This document shows positions 43,751-52,234 of a DNA stretch of 64,000 nucleotides, piece by piece. Position numbers and translations under genes: made by a program. Source of the DNA: Candidatus Edwardsbacteria bacterium (GTDB lineage Bacteria > Edwardsbacteria > AC1 > EtOH8); the NCBI GenBank assembly GCA_031082425.1, contig JAVHLB010000003.1, positions 248,001 to 312,000 of the forward strand, given 5' to 3'. Position 1 is the stretch's first letter. Each line of letters opens with the position of its first letter. The notes under the pieces are model-generated. The model made no database searches. It saw only the letters and a list, made by a program, of their open reading frames with translations, and was not told the DNA's origin.

Positions 43751-43779
43751 TTGACATGCCGGGCCATTTATTGTAAAAT
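43751..43779 (+). promoter_or_regulatory. Sigma-70 promoter of the hydrogenase operon
   Basis: TTGACA (43751-43756), 17-base spacer, TAAAAT (43774-43779). A leader of about 40 bases follows, then AGGAG shortly before the first ATG. Confidence 0.78.
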
Positions 43780-43823
43780 ATCTTGTTTCCATTTAATTTA
43801 ATACATCAGCATTAGGAGTTTTT

Positions 43824-45293
43824 ATGGGGTGGGAATTCTCTTTGCTGGCAACGATACTGGTCCCCATCATCGGGGCCTTTACCTTGCCTTTGATAGGGCT
43901 GGCCTCCAAGCCAGGGCGCAATGCCTGGGCGGTGATTCTGGGGCTGGCCACTACTTTTTTTGCCGTTACCCTTCTGCCGGCGGCCTTCTCGGGGGAGACC
44001 CACGTCTTCCAACGGGCCATCGGACTGGGGGTGGATGCCACCTTCGTGGTGGACGGGCTGTCGGTCTTCATGGCCATCGCCTCGGCCCTGATCAGCACCC
44101 TGATCATCATCTACTCCCTGGGCTATATCAAGGACTACCACTATCAGCAGGAATACTTTCTGATGGTGGTTTTGTTTTTGGGGGCCATGATGGGCCTGGT
44201 GTTCTCGGCCAACATGATCCTGATGTACGTCTTCTGGGAGATCACCGGCATCTGCTCCTGGCGCCTGATCGGCTTCTTCCGCGACAAGGAAGTGGTGATC
44301 AAGGCCGACAAGGCCTTTTTGGTCACGGCCGGGGGGGCGGTGTTCATGCTGCTGGGTTTCGCCCTGGTCTACGCCAAGACCGGCACCTTCAACATGCTGG
44401 ATATGCGCGGCTTCCCCATCGGCGGACTGGCGGTGGCTTTGATAACCATGGGCATCTTCGCCAAGAGCGCCACTCTGCCGTTCCACACCTGGCTGCCTGA
44501 CGCCGGCGTGGCGCCCACCCCGGTGACCGCCCTGCTGCACGCCGCGGTGCTGGTCAAGATCGGGGTCTACGCCTTCGCCCGGATATTCAACTACACCTTC
44601 GTCATCCCCGGCGACTGGCAGACCTACCTGATGATATTGGGCCTGATCTCGGCCATGGTCTCGGCCAGCGCGGCCCTGATCGAAACGAATATAAAGCGGA
44701 TCCTGGCCCTGTCCACCGTCAGCCAGATCGGCTACATCTTCATGGGCCTGGCGGCCTTCAACACCATCGGGGTGGCCGGGGCCCTGCTGTTCATCCTGAT
44801 GCACGGGCTGGCCAAGGGCGGCCTCTTTTTAGCCGCCGGGGTCATCGAGCACGGCACCGGCACCAAGGACATCACCAAGATGGGCGGGCTGATCAAGGCC
44901 ATGCCCATCACCGCAGTGGCCTTCATCATGTGCGTCTTCTCCATCGTGGGGGTGCCGCCTTTCGGAGGCTTCTTCTCCAAGTTCATGGTCATCCAGGGCA
45001 TCATCAAGTCCAACCACATCGCCATCGGCGCCTTGGCCATCTTCACCGCCCTGCTGACATTGGTCTACCTGATGCGGCTGTTCACCCTGGTCTTTCTGGG
45101 CGAGGCCCGGGACCACAGCATCCACGCCCATAAAGAGGGCACCCCGACCATGGTCTGGGTGGTGGCCTCGCTGGCCGTCCTTTCGCTGGCCGCCGGGATC
45201 CTGGTCAAGTACCCCATGGACCTGGCCAATATCGCCGTGCGCGACGTTCTGGGAAATCCTGCCATTCATGATATATTGGGGGTATTGAGATGA
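43824..45293 (+). CDS. Hydrogenase antiporter-like membrane subunit 1 (NuoL/M/MrpD family)
   Basis: A 489-residue, roughly 14-helix proton-conducting subunit. The helix-5 glutamate is in MYVFWEITGICSWRLIGFF, the helix-7 lysine in IFAKSATLPFHTWLPDAGVA, followed by PVTALLHAAVLVKIGVYA, and KRILALSTVSQIGY precedes the second half. It resembles NuoL in its helical core but lacks the long C-terminal lateral helix. It is the first gene of the operon and overlaps the next by 4 bases. It should move H+ or Na+ coupled to electron flow in the hydrogenase. Confidence 0.9.
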   Translation: MGWEFSLLATILVPIIGAFTLPLIGLASKPGRNAWAVILGLATTFFAVTLLPAAFSGETHVFQRAIGLGVDATFVVDGLSVFMAIASALISTLIIIYSLGYIKDYHYQQEYFLMVVLFLGAMMGLVFSANMILMYVFWEITGICSWRLIGFFRDKEVVIKADKAFLVTAGGAVFMLLGFALVYAKTGTFNMLDMRGFPIGGLAVALITMGIFAKSATLPFHTWLPDAGVAPTPVTALLHAAVLVKIGVYAFARIFNYTFVIPGDWQTYLMILGLISAMVSASAALIETNIKRILALSTVSQIGYIFMGLAAFNTIGVAGALLFILMHGLAKGGLFLAAGVIEHGTGTKDITKMGGLIKAMPITAVAFIMCVFSIVGVPPFGGFFSKFMVIQGIIKSNHIAIGALAIFTALLTLVYLMRLFTLVFLGEARDHSIHAHKEGTPTMVWVVASLAVLSLAAGILVKYPMDLANIAVRDVLGNPAIHDILGVLR

Positions 45294-47170
45294 ATCCGAA
45301 CATTCTGCTGATACCGATCCTGGTCCCCATCATCGCCGGGGTGCTGACCTTCATCCTGCCCAAGTCCGTCAAGTGGGGCAAGGAGATCCTGGCCCTGATC
45401 GCCACCGCCATCACCATGTATTACGCGGCGGTGATATTCAAAGTGGACGGCGAGGGCCTAAGGCTGTTCGTGCCCTGGACCAGCTTCGGGATAAACTTCG
45501 ACCTGTGGGCCTACCACTTTCCCAAGTTCATCCTGTTGGCGGCGGCCGGTTTCGAGATCCTGTTGGCGCTGTACACCGCCTCCTTTATGGAAGGCAAGGA
45601 ACGCTCCAAGGAATATTTCGCCTACTTTCTGCTGACCGCCGGATTGGCCAACGGCGCCATCCTGTCCAACAATTTCGTGCTGATGCTGTTCTTCTGGGAG
45701 TCGCTGCTGGCCACCCTCTATGGCATGATCTCGGTGGGCAACAAGGAGGCCTTCAAGACCGCCACCAAGGCTTTGGTGATCTCCGGCATCGCCGATTTCG
45801 CCATGATCCTGGGCATCATCTTCGCCTGGCAGCTGTCCGGCACCCTGACCATGTCCGAGATCCACCTGGAGCCGATGGGCCTGGGGGCGGCCGCCTTCGT
45901 GCTGATGGGCCTGGGGGCCATGGCCAAGGCCGGCGCCATGCCGTTCCACACCTGGATCCCGGACGCCGCCATCGACGCCCCGCTGCCGTTCATGGCCTAC
46001 CTGCCGGCGGCCCTGGAGAAACTGCTGGGCATCTACATGCTGGGGCGCATCTCGCTGGAGATGTTCACCATCCACATGAACAGCACCATGTCCCTCTTCC
46101 TGATGACCATCGGCGCCGTCACCATAGTCCTGGCGGTGATGATGGCCCTGGTCCAGAAGGATTACAAGAAACTGCTGTCGTTCCACGCCATCAGCCAGGT
46201 GGGCTACATGATCCTGGGCATCGGCACCGGGGTGCCGGCCGGGATCGTGGGCGGGCTGTTCCATATGCTCAACCACGCCATGTACAAGTGCACCCTGTTC
46301 CTGACCGGCGGGGCGGTGGAGAAGCAGGCCGGCACCACCGAGCTGAAAAAACTGGGCGGCCTTTTCAAATTGATGCCCATCACCGGGGTGGCCTTCTGGG
46401 TGGCGGCCTTCGCCATCTCCGGGGTGCCGCCCTTCAACGGTTTCGTATCAAAAGAGCTGGTGTTCCACGGGGCGGTGGAGACCGGCATCATGATATTTCC
46501 CATCGCCGCCTGGATCGGGGCCATCTTCACCTTCGCTTCGTTCTTAAAGCTGGGCCATGCCACCTACTTCGGACAGCAGAGTCCCGAGATGCCCAACAAG
46601 GCTCCCAAGGATCCCGGACTGGCCATGACCGTTCCCATGCTGGTGATCGCCCTGGGCTGCATCCTGTTCGGGGTCTACAGCAAACTGCCCTTAAAATACC
46701 TGATCCAGCCGGTGCTGGAGGGAAGGGCCATCCTGGAGGGCCACGCCGGGCATATGGAGTTCTGGGTATTCCACTTGAACTGGATCGTGTGGGTCTCCAT
46801 GGCCTGCCTGGTGATAGCCTTCCTGCTTCATAAATACGGCGTCAAGAAGGGCCAGGGCCAGGCCTACCTGGCTTCCGAGCCCATTCACAACCTGCCGGTG
46901 ATGCATACATTGTATGACTGGGCCGAGGCCCGGGTGTTCGACATCTACGAGTGGTTCGTGGGTGGCCTGCTCAAAGGCGCCGCCTGGACGGTGTTCAAGG
47001 TGGTGGACCGCGGGATCGACGCCGTCTACGAGAGGCTGATCGTATTCGTCGGCGGGGTGGCCACCGGGGTGCTCAAGGAATACCACAACGGGCTGTATGC
47101 CAATTATCTGGCCTGGGTGGTGGGGGGATTCGCCCTGCTGGTGCTGTACCTGGCGGTCCTGGTCAAATAA
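45290..47170 (+). CDS. Hydrogenase antiporter-like membrane subunit 2, NuoL-like with C-terminal extension
   Basis: A 626-residue relative of NuoL/NuoM. The helix-5 Glu (LMLFFWESLLATLYGMI), helix-7 Lys (GAMAKAGAMPFHTWIPDAAI) and KKLLSFHAISQVGYMILGIG are conserved. After the core, about 130 extra residues include NLPVMHTLYDWAEARVFDIY and YHNGLYANYLAWVVGGFALL, which match the amphipathic lateral helix and final anchor helix of NuoL. This is therefore the subunit that could span the other two antiporter-like proteins. It overlaps the upstream gene and is 39 bases before subunit 3. Confidence 0.9.
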   Translation: MNPNILLIPILVPIIAGVLTFILPKSVKWGKEILALIATAITMYYAAVIFKVDGEGLRLFVPWTSFGINFDLWAYHFPKFILLAAAGFEILLALYTASFMEGKERSKEYFAYFLLTAGLANGAILSNNFVLMLFFWESLLATLYGMISVGNKEAFKTATKALVISGIADFAMILGIIFAWQLSGTLTMSEIHLEPMGLGAAAFVLMGLGAMAKAGAMPFHTWIPDAAIDAPLPFMAYLPAALEKLLGIYMLGRISLEMFTIHMNSTMSLFLMTIGAVTIVLAVMMALVQKDYKKLLSFHAISQVGYMILGIGTGVPAGIVGGLFHMLNHAMYKCTLFLTGGAVEKQAGTTELKKLGGLFKLMPITGVAFWVAAFAISGVPPFNGFVSKELVFHGAVETGIMIFPIAAWIGAIFTFASFLKLGHATYFGQQSPEMPNKAPKDPGLAMTVPMLVIALGCILFGVYSKLPLKYLIQPVLEGRAILEGHAGHMEFWVFHLNWIVWVSMACLVIAFLLHKYGVKKGQGQAYLASEPIHNLPVMHTLYDWAEARVFDIYEWFVGGLLKGAAWTVFKVVDRGIDAVYERLIVFVGGVATGVLKEYHNGLYANYLAWVVGGFALLVLYLAVLVK

Positions 47171-47209
47171 AAATACGTCAACTGATATAATATAGCGGAG
47201 CTTGTAAAC

Positions 47210-48691
47210 ATGTTGCTTTTATTCATAGTCATACCCCTGGCCATGGCCGCCCTGATGCCTCTGGTCTCCCGGCTGTGGAAGGGCCTGCCCGACATCCTGG
47301 GGGTGGCCACCATGGCGGCCCTGCTGGCCCTGGGCCTGTCGCAGATCCGCCTGATATCGGCCGGGCACCGCATCCTGTGGGATGCCGCGGCCATCGGCCT
47401 GCCCCTCAAGGCCGGACTGATGCTGGACGGCTTCTCGCTGCTGCTGCTTTTGACCATCAGCCTGATCTCGCTGTTCGCCTGCATCTATTCCATCAATTAC
47501 ATGGAACACTACGGGGCCAAGGGTTCGTACTACGCCCTGTTCCTGCTGATGGTGGCCGGGATGAACGGGCTGGTGCTGACCGTCGACCTGTTCAACATGT
47601 ACGTCTTCCTGGAGGTGGCGGCGGTGGCCTCGTACGCTTTGGTGGCCTTCGGCCAGAAGCACGACGAGGTGGAGGCGGCCTTCAAGTACCTGATGCTGTC
47701 CGTTGTCGCCACCACCGGCATCCTGCTGGCCATGTCCTTCATCTACCTGATGACCGGCACCATGAACTTCAAGGAGCTGGGCCTGATGGTGGGAACCGGC
47801 ATGAGCCTAAAACTGATCGGCCTGTGCCTGGCCCTGTTCCTGATGGGCTTCGGCCTGAAGGCGGCCATGGTGCCGTTCCATGCCTGGCTGCCGGACGCCC
47901 ATCCCTCGGCCCCGGCGCCCATCTCGGCCATGCTGTCCGGGGTGCTGATCAAGGTCTCCGGCATCTACGCCCTGACCCGGGTGGTCTACGACATCTTCGG
48001 CCTGCCGGCCTCGGTCTCCCAGGCCATGATCTGGCTGGGGGTGGCCTCGATGGTCATCGGCGCGGTGATCGCCCTGGGGCAGAACGATTTCAAGCGGATG
48101 CTGGCCTATTCGTCCATCAGCCAGATCGGCTACATCGTGGTGGGCCTGGGGCTGGGAACCCCGCTGGGGATCATGGGGGCCCTGTTCCATCTGTTCAACC
48201 ACGCCACTTTCAAGAGCCTGCTGTTTCTTGACGCCGGAGCCACCGAGTATGCCACCGGCACCAGGGACCTCTCCAAGCTGGGCGGGGTGGGCCATAAAAT
48301 GCCCATCACCAGCCTGACCACCACCATCGGGACCTTCTCCATCGCCGGGATCCCGCCCTTCAACGGTTTCTGGAGCAAACTGCTGATAATCGTGGCCCTG
48401 GTGGAGGCCAATCATGTCGGCGTGGCCGCCATCGCCATAGCCACCAGCATCCTGACCCTGTGGTACTTTTTGCTGATGCAGCGGAAGGCCTTCTTCGGCA
48501 AGCTGGCGGCCGGTTTGGAGAAGGTCAAGGAAGTGCCGTTCTACATGGCACTGGCCACCTTCTGCCTGGCGGCCCTGTGCCTGCTGGTGGGCCTGTTCTA
48601 CCCCTGGGTCACCGCCAAGCTGATCCAGCCGGGGATGATCGCCCTGAGCAATTCCATCGGTGCCAACGGGTTTTCAATGTTCGGACAATAA
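47210..48691 (+). CDS. Hydrogenase antiporter-like membrane subunit 3 (NuoN/M/MrpD family)
   Basis: A 493-residue antiporter-like subunit. The helix-5 Glu occurs in LFNMYVFLEVAAVASYALVA, the helix-7 Lys in GFGLKAAMVPFHAWLPDAHP, then APISAMLSGVLIKVSGIYAL and KRMLAYSSISQIGYIVVGLG. The F-N-M-Y-V-F-L-E-V pattern is close to MrpD and MbhH. It is the third of three ion-pumping modules. It is followed by small membrane subunits of NuoJ and NuoK type. Confidence 0.9.
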   Translation: MLLLFIVIPLAMAALMPLVSRLWKGLPDILGVATMAALLALGLSQIRLISAGHRILWDAAAIGLPLKAGLMLDGFSLLLLLTISLISLFACIYSINYMEHYGAKGSYYALFLLMVAGMNGLVLTVDLFNMYVFLEVAAVASYALVAFGQKHDEVEAAFKYLMLSVVATTGILLAMSFIYLMTGTMNFKELGLMVGTGMSLKLIGLCLALFLMGFGLKAAMVPFHAWLPDAHPSAPAPISAMLSGVLIKVSGIYALTRVVYDIFGLPASVSQAMIWLGVASMVIGAVIALGQNDFKRMLAYSSISQIGYIVVGLGLGTPLGIMGALFHLFNHATFKSLLFLDAGATEYATGTRDLSKLGGVGHKMPITSLTTTIGTFSIAGIPPFNGFWSKLLIIVALVEANHVGVAAIAIATSILTLWYFLLMQRKAFFGKLAAGLEKVKEVPFYMALATFCLAALCLLVGLFYPWVTAKLIQPGMIALSNSIGANGFSMFGQ

Positions 48692-48741
48692 TCCGGGTTT
48701 CGGACAGAGGTTCTTAACTTCAAAATATTTTTGGAGAAAAT

Positions 48742-49275
48742 ATGGACTTAGTAAATTTAATATTGCTGATAATGCTGGCCGGCCTGGCCTGCATGGCGGT
48801 GTTCTTCAAGGAACTGCTGCGGGCGGCCCTGAGCCTGGCCTTCATGAGCGCCGTGCTGGCGGTGGTGCTGTACCGGATGGATTCGCCCTATGCCGCGGTG
48901 TTCGAACTGTCGGTGGTGGCCGGACTGATCACGGTGCTGTTCGTCTCCACCATCGCCCTGACCAAGACGGAGGAGGCGGTGAAGGAATCACGCTGGCCGA
49001 TGTACCTGTTCCCGCTGTTCCTGGTGCTGTTCGGCCTCATCGACCTGCTGGTGATGAAGGGGCTGTTCTCCAATATTCCGGCCGGGTACGGCAATGCCGA
49101 GAAAAGCTTCGGGGCCACCCTGTGGGGCATCCGCTCCATGGACCTGATCGGGCAGATCGCGGTGATCTTCGGAGGAGTGTTCGGGGTACTGGCCCTGTTC
49201 CGGGAGAAACCGCTTACCGCCCAGGATAAGATAGACGCCGAAAAAGCCAAGGATGGAGGGCACAAACTATGGTAA
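48742..49275 (+). CDS. Hydrogenase membrane subunit, NuoJ-like
   Basis: A 177-residue membrane protein with about five hydrophobic helices. The N-terminal part (AVFFKELLRAALSLAFMSAV, YAAVFELSVVAGLITVLFVS) is shared by NuoJ and the MbhD/MrpB-type domain, including the conserved Glu before the Gly in the pi-bulge helix region. The long loop before the last helix (GATLWGIRSMDLIGQIAVIF) matches NuoJ order (final helix). It overlaps the NuoK-like gene by 7 bases, the usual J-K pairing. GGAG precedes the start. Confidence 0.85.
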   Translation: MDLVNLILLIMLAGLACMAVFFKELLRAALSLAFMSAVLAVVLYRMDSPYAAVFELSVVAGLITVLFVSTIALTKTEEAVKESRWPMYLFPLFLVLFGLIDLLVMKGLFSNIPAGYGNAEKSFGATLWGIRSMDLIGQIAVIFGGVFGVLALFREKPLTAQDKIDAEKAKDGGHKLW

Positions 49276-49568
49276 TGATCAATCTGATATTCGTCGGCCT
49301 GCTGTTCTTCATCGGGCTGTACTGCCTGCTGACCAGCCGCAACATGATCAAACTGCTGATCGGCCTGGAGATCATGGCCAAGTCGGCGGTGCTGTCCTTT
49401 ATCACCGCCGGGTATGCCCGGGGGGAGACCTTCTTCTCCCAGAGCCTGGTGATCACCTTCATCGTGATCGAGGTCTCCATCGTGGCGGTGGCCCTGGCCC
49501 TGGTGATCAACGCCTATAAGAACACCGGAAATCTGGATGTCCGCAGCCTGACCAGGCTGAAAGGGTAG
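49269..49568 (+). CDS. Hydrogenase membrane subunit, NuoK/MrpC-like
   Basis: A 99-residue three-helix protein. The first helix ends in GLYCLLTSRNMIKLLIGLEI, with the conserved helix-2 Glu (LIGLEIMAKSAVLSF) and a second acidic residue in helix 3 (ITFIVIEVSIVAVALALVI), the pair that lines the proton path in NuoK and MrpC. It is paired with the NuoJ-like gene. A repeat-containing gap of 95 bases follows. Confidence 0.92.
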   Translation: MVMINLIFVGLLFFIGLYCLLTSRNMIKLLIGLEIMAKSAVLSFITAGYARGETFFSQSLVITFIVIEVSIVAVALALVINAYKNTGNLDVRSLTRLKG

Positions 49569-49574
49569 GAACCT

Positions 49575-49630
49575 TACCCGCAGAACACGCGAAATGAACA
49601 AAAATAAAATTTCGTGTTTTTCGTGGGGAA
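49575..49630. repeat. CACGAAA-type palindromic repeat inside the hydrogenase operon
   Basis: CCCGCAGAACACGCGAAAT on the left and ATTTCGTGTTTTTCGTGGGG on the right are imperfect inverted copies. They resemble the repeats at 25014 and 30886. Confidence 0.6.
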
Positions 49631-49663
49631 GATATTAAAGCAAAAATAAACGAGGATATCAAC

Positions 49664-50008
49664 ATGTCAATTTTCAGCCAGTGGAATATACTGATCACCC
49701 CGTTCATCGGGTTCGGCATCTTCGCTTTGGTCGCCTACCTGATCTACAAGCTGGGCGACGTGATGGCCCCCAAACTGAAGGATGAGGGCGCCAAGCTCTG
49801 CCAGTATGCCTGCGGAGAGGATTTCCTGGGGAAAAAGCTTCAGGTGGGCTACCGCCAGTTCTTCCATGCCGCGTTGTTCTTCACCATGATGCACGTGGCG
49901 GCCCTGGTGATCGCCACCATCCCCGGCGGGTCGCTGGCCTTCGCCATCCTGGGCATCTTCTATCTGCTGATGATCTGGTTCTCCATCATCGCCCTGATCC
50001 TGAAGTGA
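49664..50008 (+). CDS. Hydrogenase membrane subunit, NuoA-like
   Basis: A 114-residue three-helix protein. The first loop carries the NuoA-type Cys in LCQYACGEDFLGKKLQVGYR (NuoA usually reads YECG), and the layout of helix, cysteine loop and two helices fits NuoA. NuoA-like subunits belong to complex I and are not part of the best-known group 4 hydrogenases (Ech, Mbh, Hyc). Its position between NuoK-like and NuoB-like genes supports assignment to this complex. GAGG lies 12 bases before the ATG. Confidence 0.82.
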   Translation: MSIFSQWNILITPFIGFGIFALVAYLIYKLGDVMAPKLKDEGAKLCQYACGEDFLGKKLQVGYRQFFHAALFFTMMHVAALVIATIPGGSLAFAILGIFYLLMIWFSIIALILK

Positions 50009-50010
50009 AC

Positions 50011-50080
50011 CGAACCACAAAGACTCCAAGACACCAAATAATTATGATTGTGTCTTAGCGCCTTGGCGGTTGAGAATAAG
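50011..50080. repeat. Dispersed palindromic repeat (ACCACAAAGACTCCAAGACACC type)
   Basis: ACCACAAAGACTCCAAGACA on the left and TGTCTTAGCGCCTTGGCGGTT on the right, given in two halves (TGTCTTAGCG, CCTTGGCGGTT), are imperfect inverted copies. It lies between the NuoA-like and NuoB-like genes. Confidence 0.6.
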
Positions 50081-50107
50081 TAATATTACAATATTAAGGA
50101 TACAATT

Positions 50108-50539
50108 ATGGCTTTAGAAAAACTGGTCAAATGGTCCCGGGTGTCGTCCCCCTGGCTGCTCCATTTCAACAGCGGAGCCTGCAACGGATGCGACATCGAA
50201 ACCCTGGCCGCCCTGATGCCCCGGTTCGATCTGGAGCGCTTCGGGGCCCTGCTTAAATCCACCCCCCGCCACGCCGATGTGCTGGTGTGCACCGGGGCGG
50301 TGACCCGCCAGCAGGCCGCCCGCCTGAAGAGGATCTACGAGCAGATGGCCGAGCCCAAGTTCGTGGTGGCGGTGGGCGCCTGCGCCTGCTCCGGCAACGT
50401 CTTCCGGGGATGTTACAGCGTGCTGGAGGGGGTCGATCAGGTGATTCCGGTCAATGCCTACGTCCCCGGCTGCGCGGCCAAGCCCGACGCCATCATCGAC
50501 GGGGTGGCCAAGCTGCTGGGCGCTTTGAAGAACGGATAA
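50108..50539 (+). CDS. [NiFe] hydrogenase small subunit, NuoB-like
   Basis: A 143-residue group 4 hydrogenase small subunit. The four ligands of the proximal [4Fe-4S] cluster can be read at Cys25 and Cys28 (NSGACNGCDIE), Cys92 (VAVGACACSGN) and Cys122 (YVPGCAAKPDAI). It passes electrons between the ferredoxin-like subunit (53203) and the NiFe site of the large subunit (51032). NuoB usually has adjacent cysteines at the first position; the CxxC spacing here is that of hydrogenases. Confidence 0.95.
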   Translation: MALEKLVKWSRVSSPWLLHFNSGACNGCDIETLAALMPRFDLERFGALLKSTPRHADVLVCTGAVTRQQAARLKRIYEQMAEPKFVVAVGACACSGNVFRGCYSVLEGVDQVIPVNAYVPGCAAKPDAIIDGVAKLLGALKNG

Positions 50540-50573
50540 GTAAATTTAAAGATACTGAATACAGGAGATCAAA

Positions 50574-51035
50574 ATGACCTTTGAGGAAATAAAAAAGATC
50601 CTGGAGGAAAATCTGAAGGGCAAGATCAAGGAGCTGATCAACCCCTTCCCCCGCCGGATTACTTTATGGGTGGACAAGTCCGATGCTGTGGAGGCCTGCC
50701 GGGTGCTTAAGGAGAAGGCCGGATTCTACCACCTGTCCACCATCACCGGCCGGGATACCGGGGACAAGCTGGAGGCCCTGTATCACTTCGCCCAGAACGG
50801 CATGGCCCTGACCCTGCGCCTCCAGACCGACCGGATCGATCCGAAACTGCCGACCACCATAGCGGTCTATCCCGGGGCGATATTCTACGAAAGGGAGGTC
50901 CACGACCTGGTGGGCATAAATTTTGAAGGCCATCCCGATATGCGCCCGCTGGTCCTGCCCGATGACTGGCCCCAGGGGGTTTACCCGCTCCGAAAAGACT
51001 GGAAGTATAACCGGGAGAAAGGAGCCATAGAATGA
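50574..51035 (+). CDS. Hydrogenase subunit, NuoC-like (30-kDa family)
   Basis: A 153-residue soluble connecting subunit. The signature is FYEREVHDLVGINFEGHPDM followed by RPLVLPDDWPQGVYPLRKDW, as in NuoC, EchD and MbhK. It helps join the small and large subunits to the membrane part. It overlaps the large subunit gene by 4 bases. Confidence 0.93.
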   Translation: MTFEEIKKILEENLKGKIKELINPFPRRITLWVDKSDAVEACRVLKEKAGFYHLSTITGRDTGDKLEALYHFAQNGMALTLRLQTDRIDPKLPTTIAVYPGAIFYEREVHDLVGINFEGHPDMRPLVLPDDWPQGVYPLRKDWKYNREKGAIE

Positions 51036-52219
51036 GCACATTTATATTGCCAGTAGGCCCACAGCATCCGGCTTTAAAAGAGCCCACCTCATTCCGTTTC
51101 CTGGTGGACGGCGAGACGGTGGTCGATGCCGATCTCCGCTTGGGCTATAACCACCGGGGCATAGAGAAGGGCTGCGAGGAACGGACCTATATCCAGGACC
51201 TTTTCCTGCTGGAAAGGGTCTGCGGAATCTGCTCCAATGTCCACATGACCGTCTTCGCCCAGGGGGTGGAGAAGCTGATGGGCATCGAGCCGCCCAAACG
51301 GGGCCTGTTCATCCGCTGCCTGATGGGCGAGCTGGAGAGGGTCCATTCCCACCTGCTGTGGCTGGGGGTGGCCGGGCACGAGGTGGGCTTCGACACCTTC
51401 TTCATGTACACCTGGCGGGACCGCGAGATCGTCGAAGATATCCTGGAGATGATCTCCGGCAACCGGGTCAATTACGGCATGCAGACCTTCGGCGGGGTGC
51501 GGCGGGACCTGGACGAGATGCAGATCAAAAAAGCCCTGGACGGCATCGCCGCCCTCAAGGCCCGGACCCCGTATTACCTGAATATCGGGGCCACCGAGCC
51601 GACCTTGGTGGCCAGGATCGCCGGGGTTGGGGTATTGCCAAAGGCCAAGGCCCTGGAGCTTAACGCCGCCGGGCCGACCACCCGGGCTTCCGGGGTCAAT
51701 TTCGACGTCCGCCAGGACGATCCCTATGCCGGCTTCGGCGAGCATATTCCCTTCAACATCGTCACCGATGAGGGCGGGGACGTGCTGGCCAGGGTGGTGG
51801 TTCGGGCCAAGGAACTGATGGAATCATACAATATCTGCGAATACATCCTCAAGAACCTGCCCTCCGGCGAGATTCGGGTCAAGGCCCCCCGCAAGGTTCC
51901 CGAGGGAGAGGTGGTCAGCCGGGCCGAGGCCCAGCGGGGCGAGTGCATTCACTATATCCGCTCCAACGGCACCGACAAGCCGGACCGGGTGAAGGTCAGG
52001 GCCCCCACCTTGGCCAACTGGCCGGCCACCCTGTACATGCTGCGGGGCGGCTATGTGGCCGATATCCCCATCGTGATGGCGGCCATCGATCCCTGCCTGT
52101 CATGCACCGACCGGATGGCCATCATCACCGACCCCAAGGGCAATCAGAAGGTCTGGAACTGGGAGACCCTGCGCCAGTACGGGATAGATTTCTACCGCAA
52201 CCGCGGAATCAAGCTATAA
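51032..52219 (+). CDS. [NiFe] hydrogenase large subunit, NuoD-like, with intact metal site
   Basis: A 395-residue group 4 large subunit that reduces protons or oxidises H2. Both cysteine pairs binding nickel and iron are present: Cys64/Cys67 in ERVCGICSNVH and Cys355/Cys358 in AIDPCLSCTDR. This distinguishes it from NuoD of complex I, which lacks them. A 34-residue tail follows Arg361 and would be cut off by the protease encoded at 53811 after metal insertion. HTHE-type residues near the N-terminus (GPQHPALKEP, GYNHRGIEKG) are conserved. Confidence 0.96.
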   Translation: MSTFILPVGPQHPALKEPTSFRFLVDGETVVDADLRLGYNHRGIEKGCEERTYIQDLFLLERVCGICSNVHMTVFAQGVEKLMGIEPPKRGLFIRCLMGELERVHSHLLWLGVAGHEVGFDTFFMYTWRDREIVEDILEMISGNRVNYGMQTFGGVRRDLDEMQIKKALDGIAALKARTPYYLNIGATEPTLVARIAGVGVLPKAKALELNAAGPTTRASGVNFDVRQDDPYAGFGEHIPFNIVTDEGGDVLARVVVRAKELMESYNICEYILKNLPSGEIRVKAPRKVPEGEVVSRAEAQRGECIHYIRSNGTDKPDRVKVRAPTLANWPATLYMLRGGYVADIPIVMAAIDPCLSCTDRMAIITDPKGNQKVWNWETLRQYGIDFYRNRGIKL

Positions 52220-52234
52220 TAATAAGAGGTAAAG

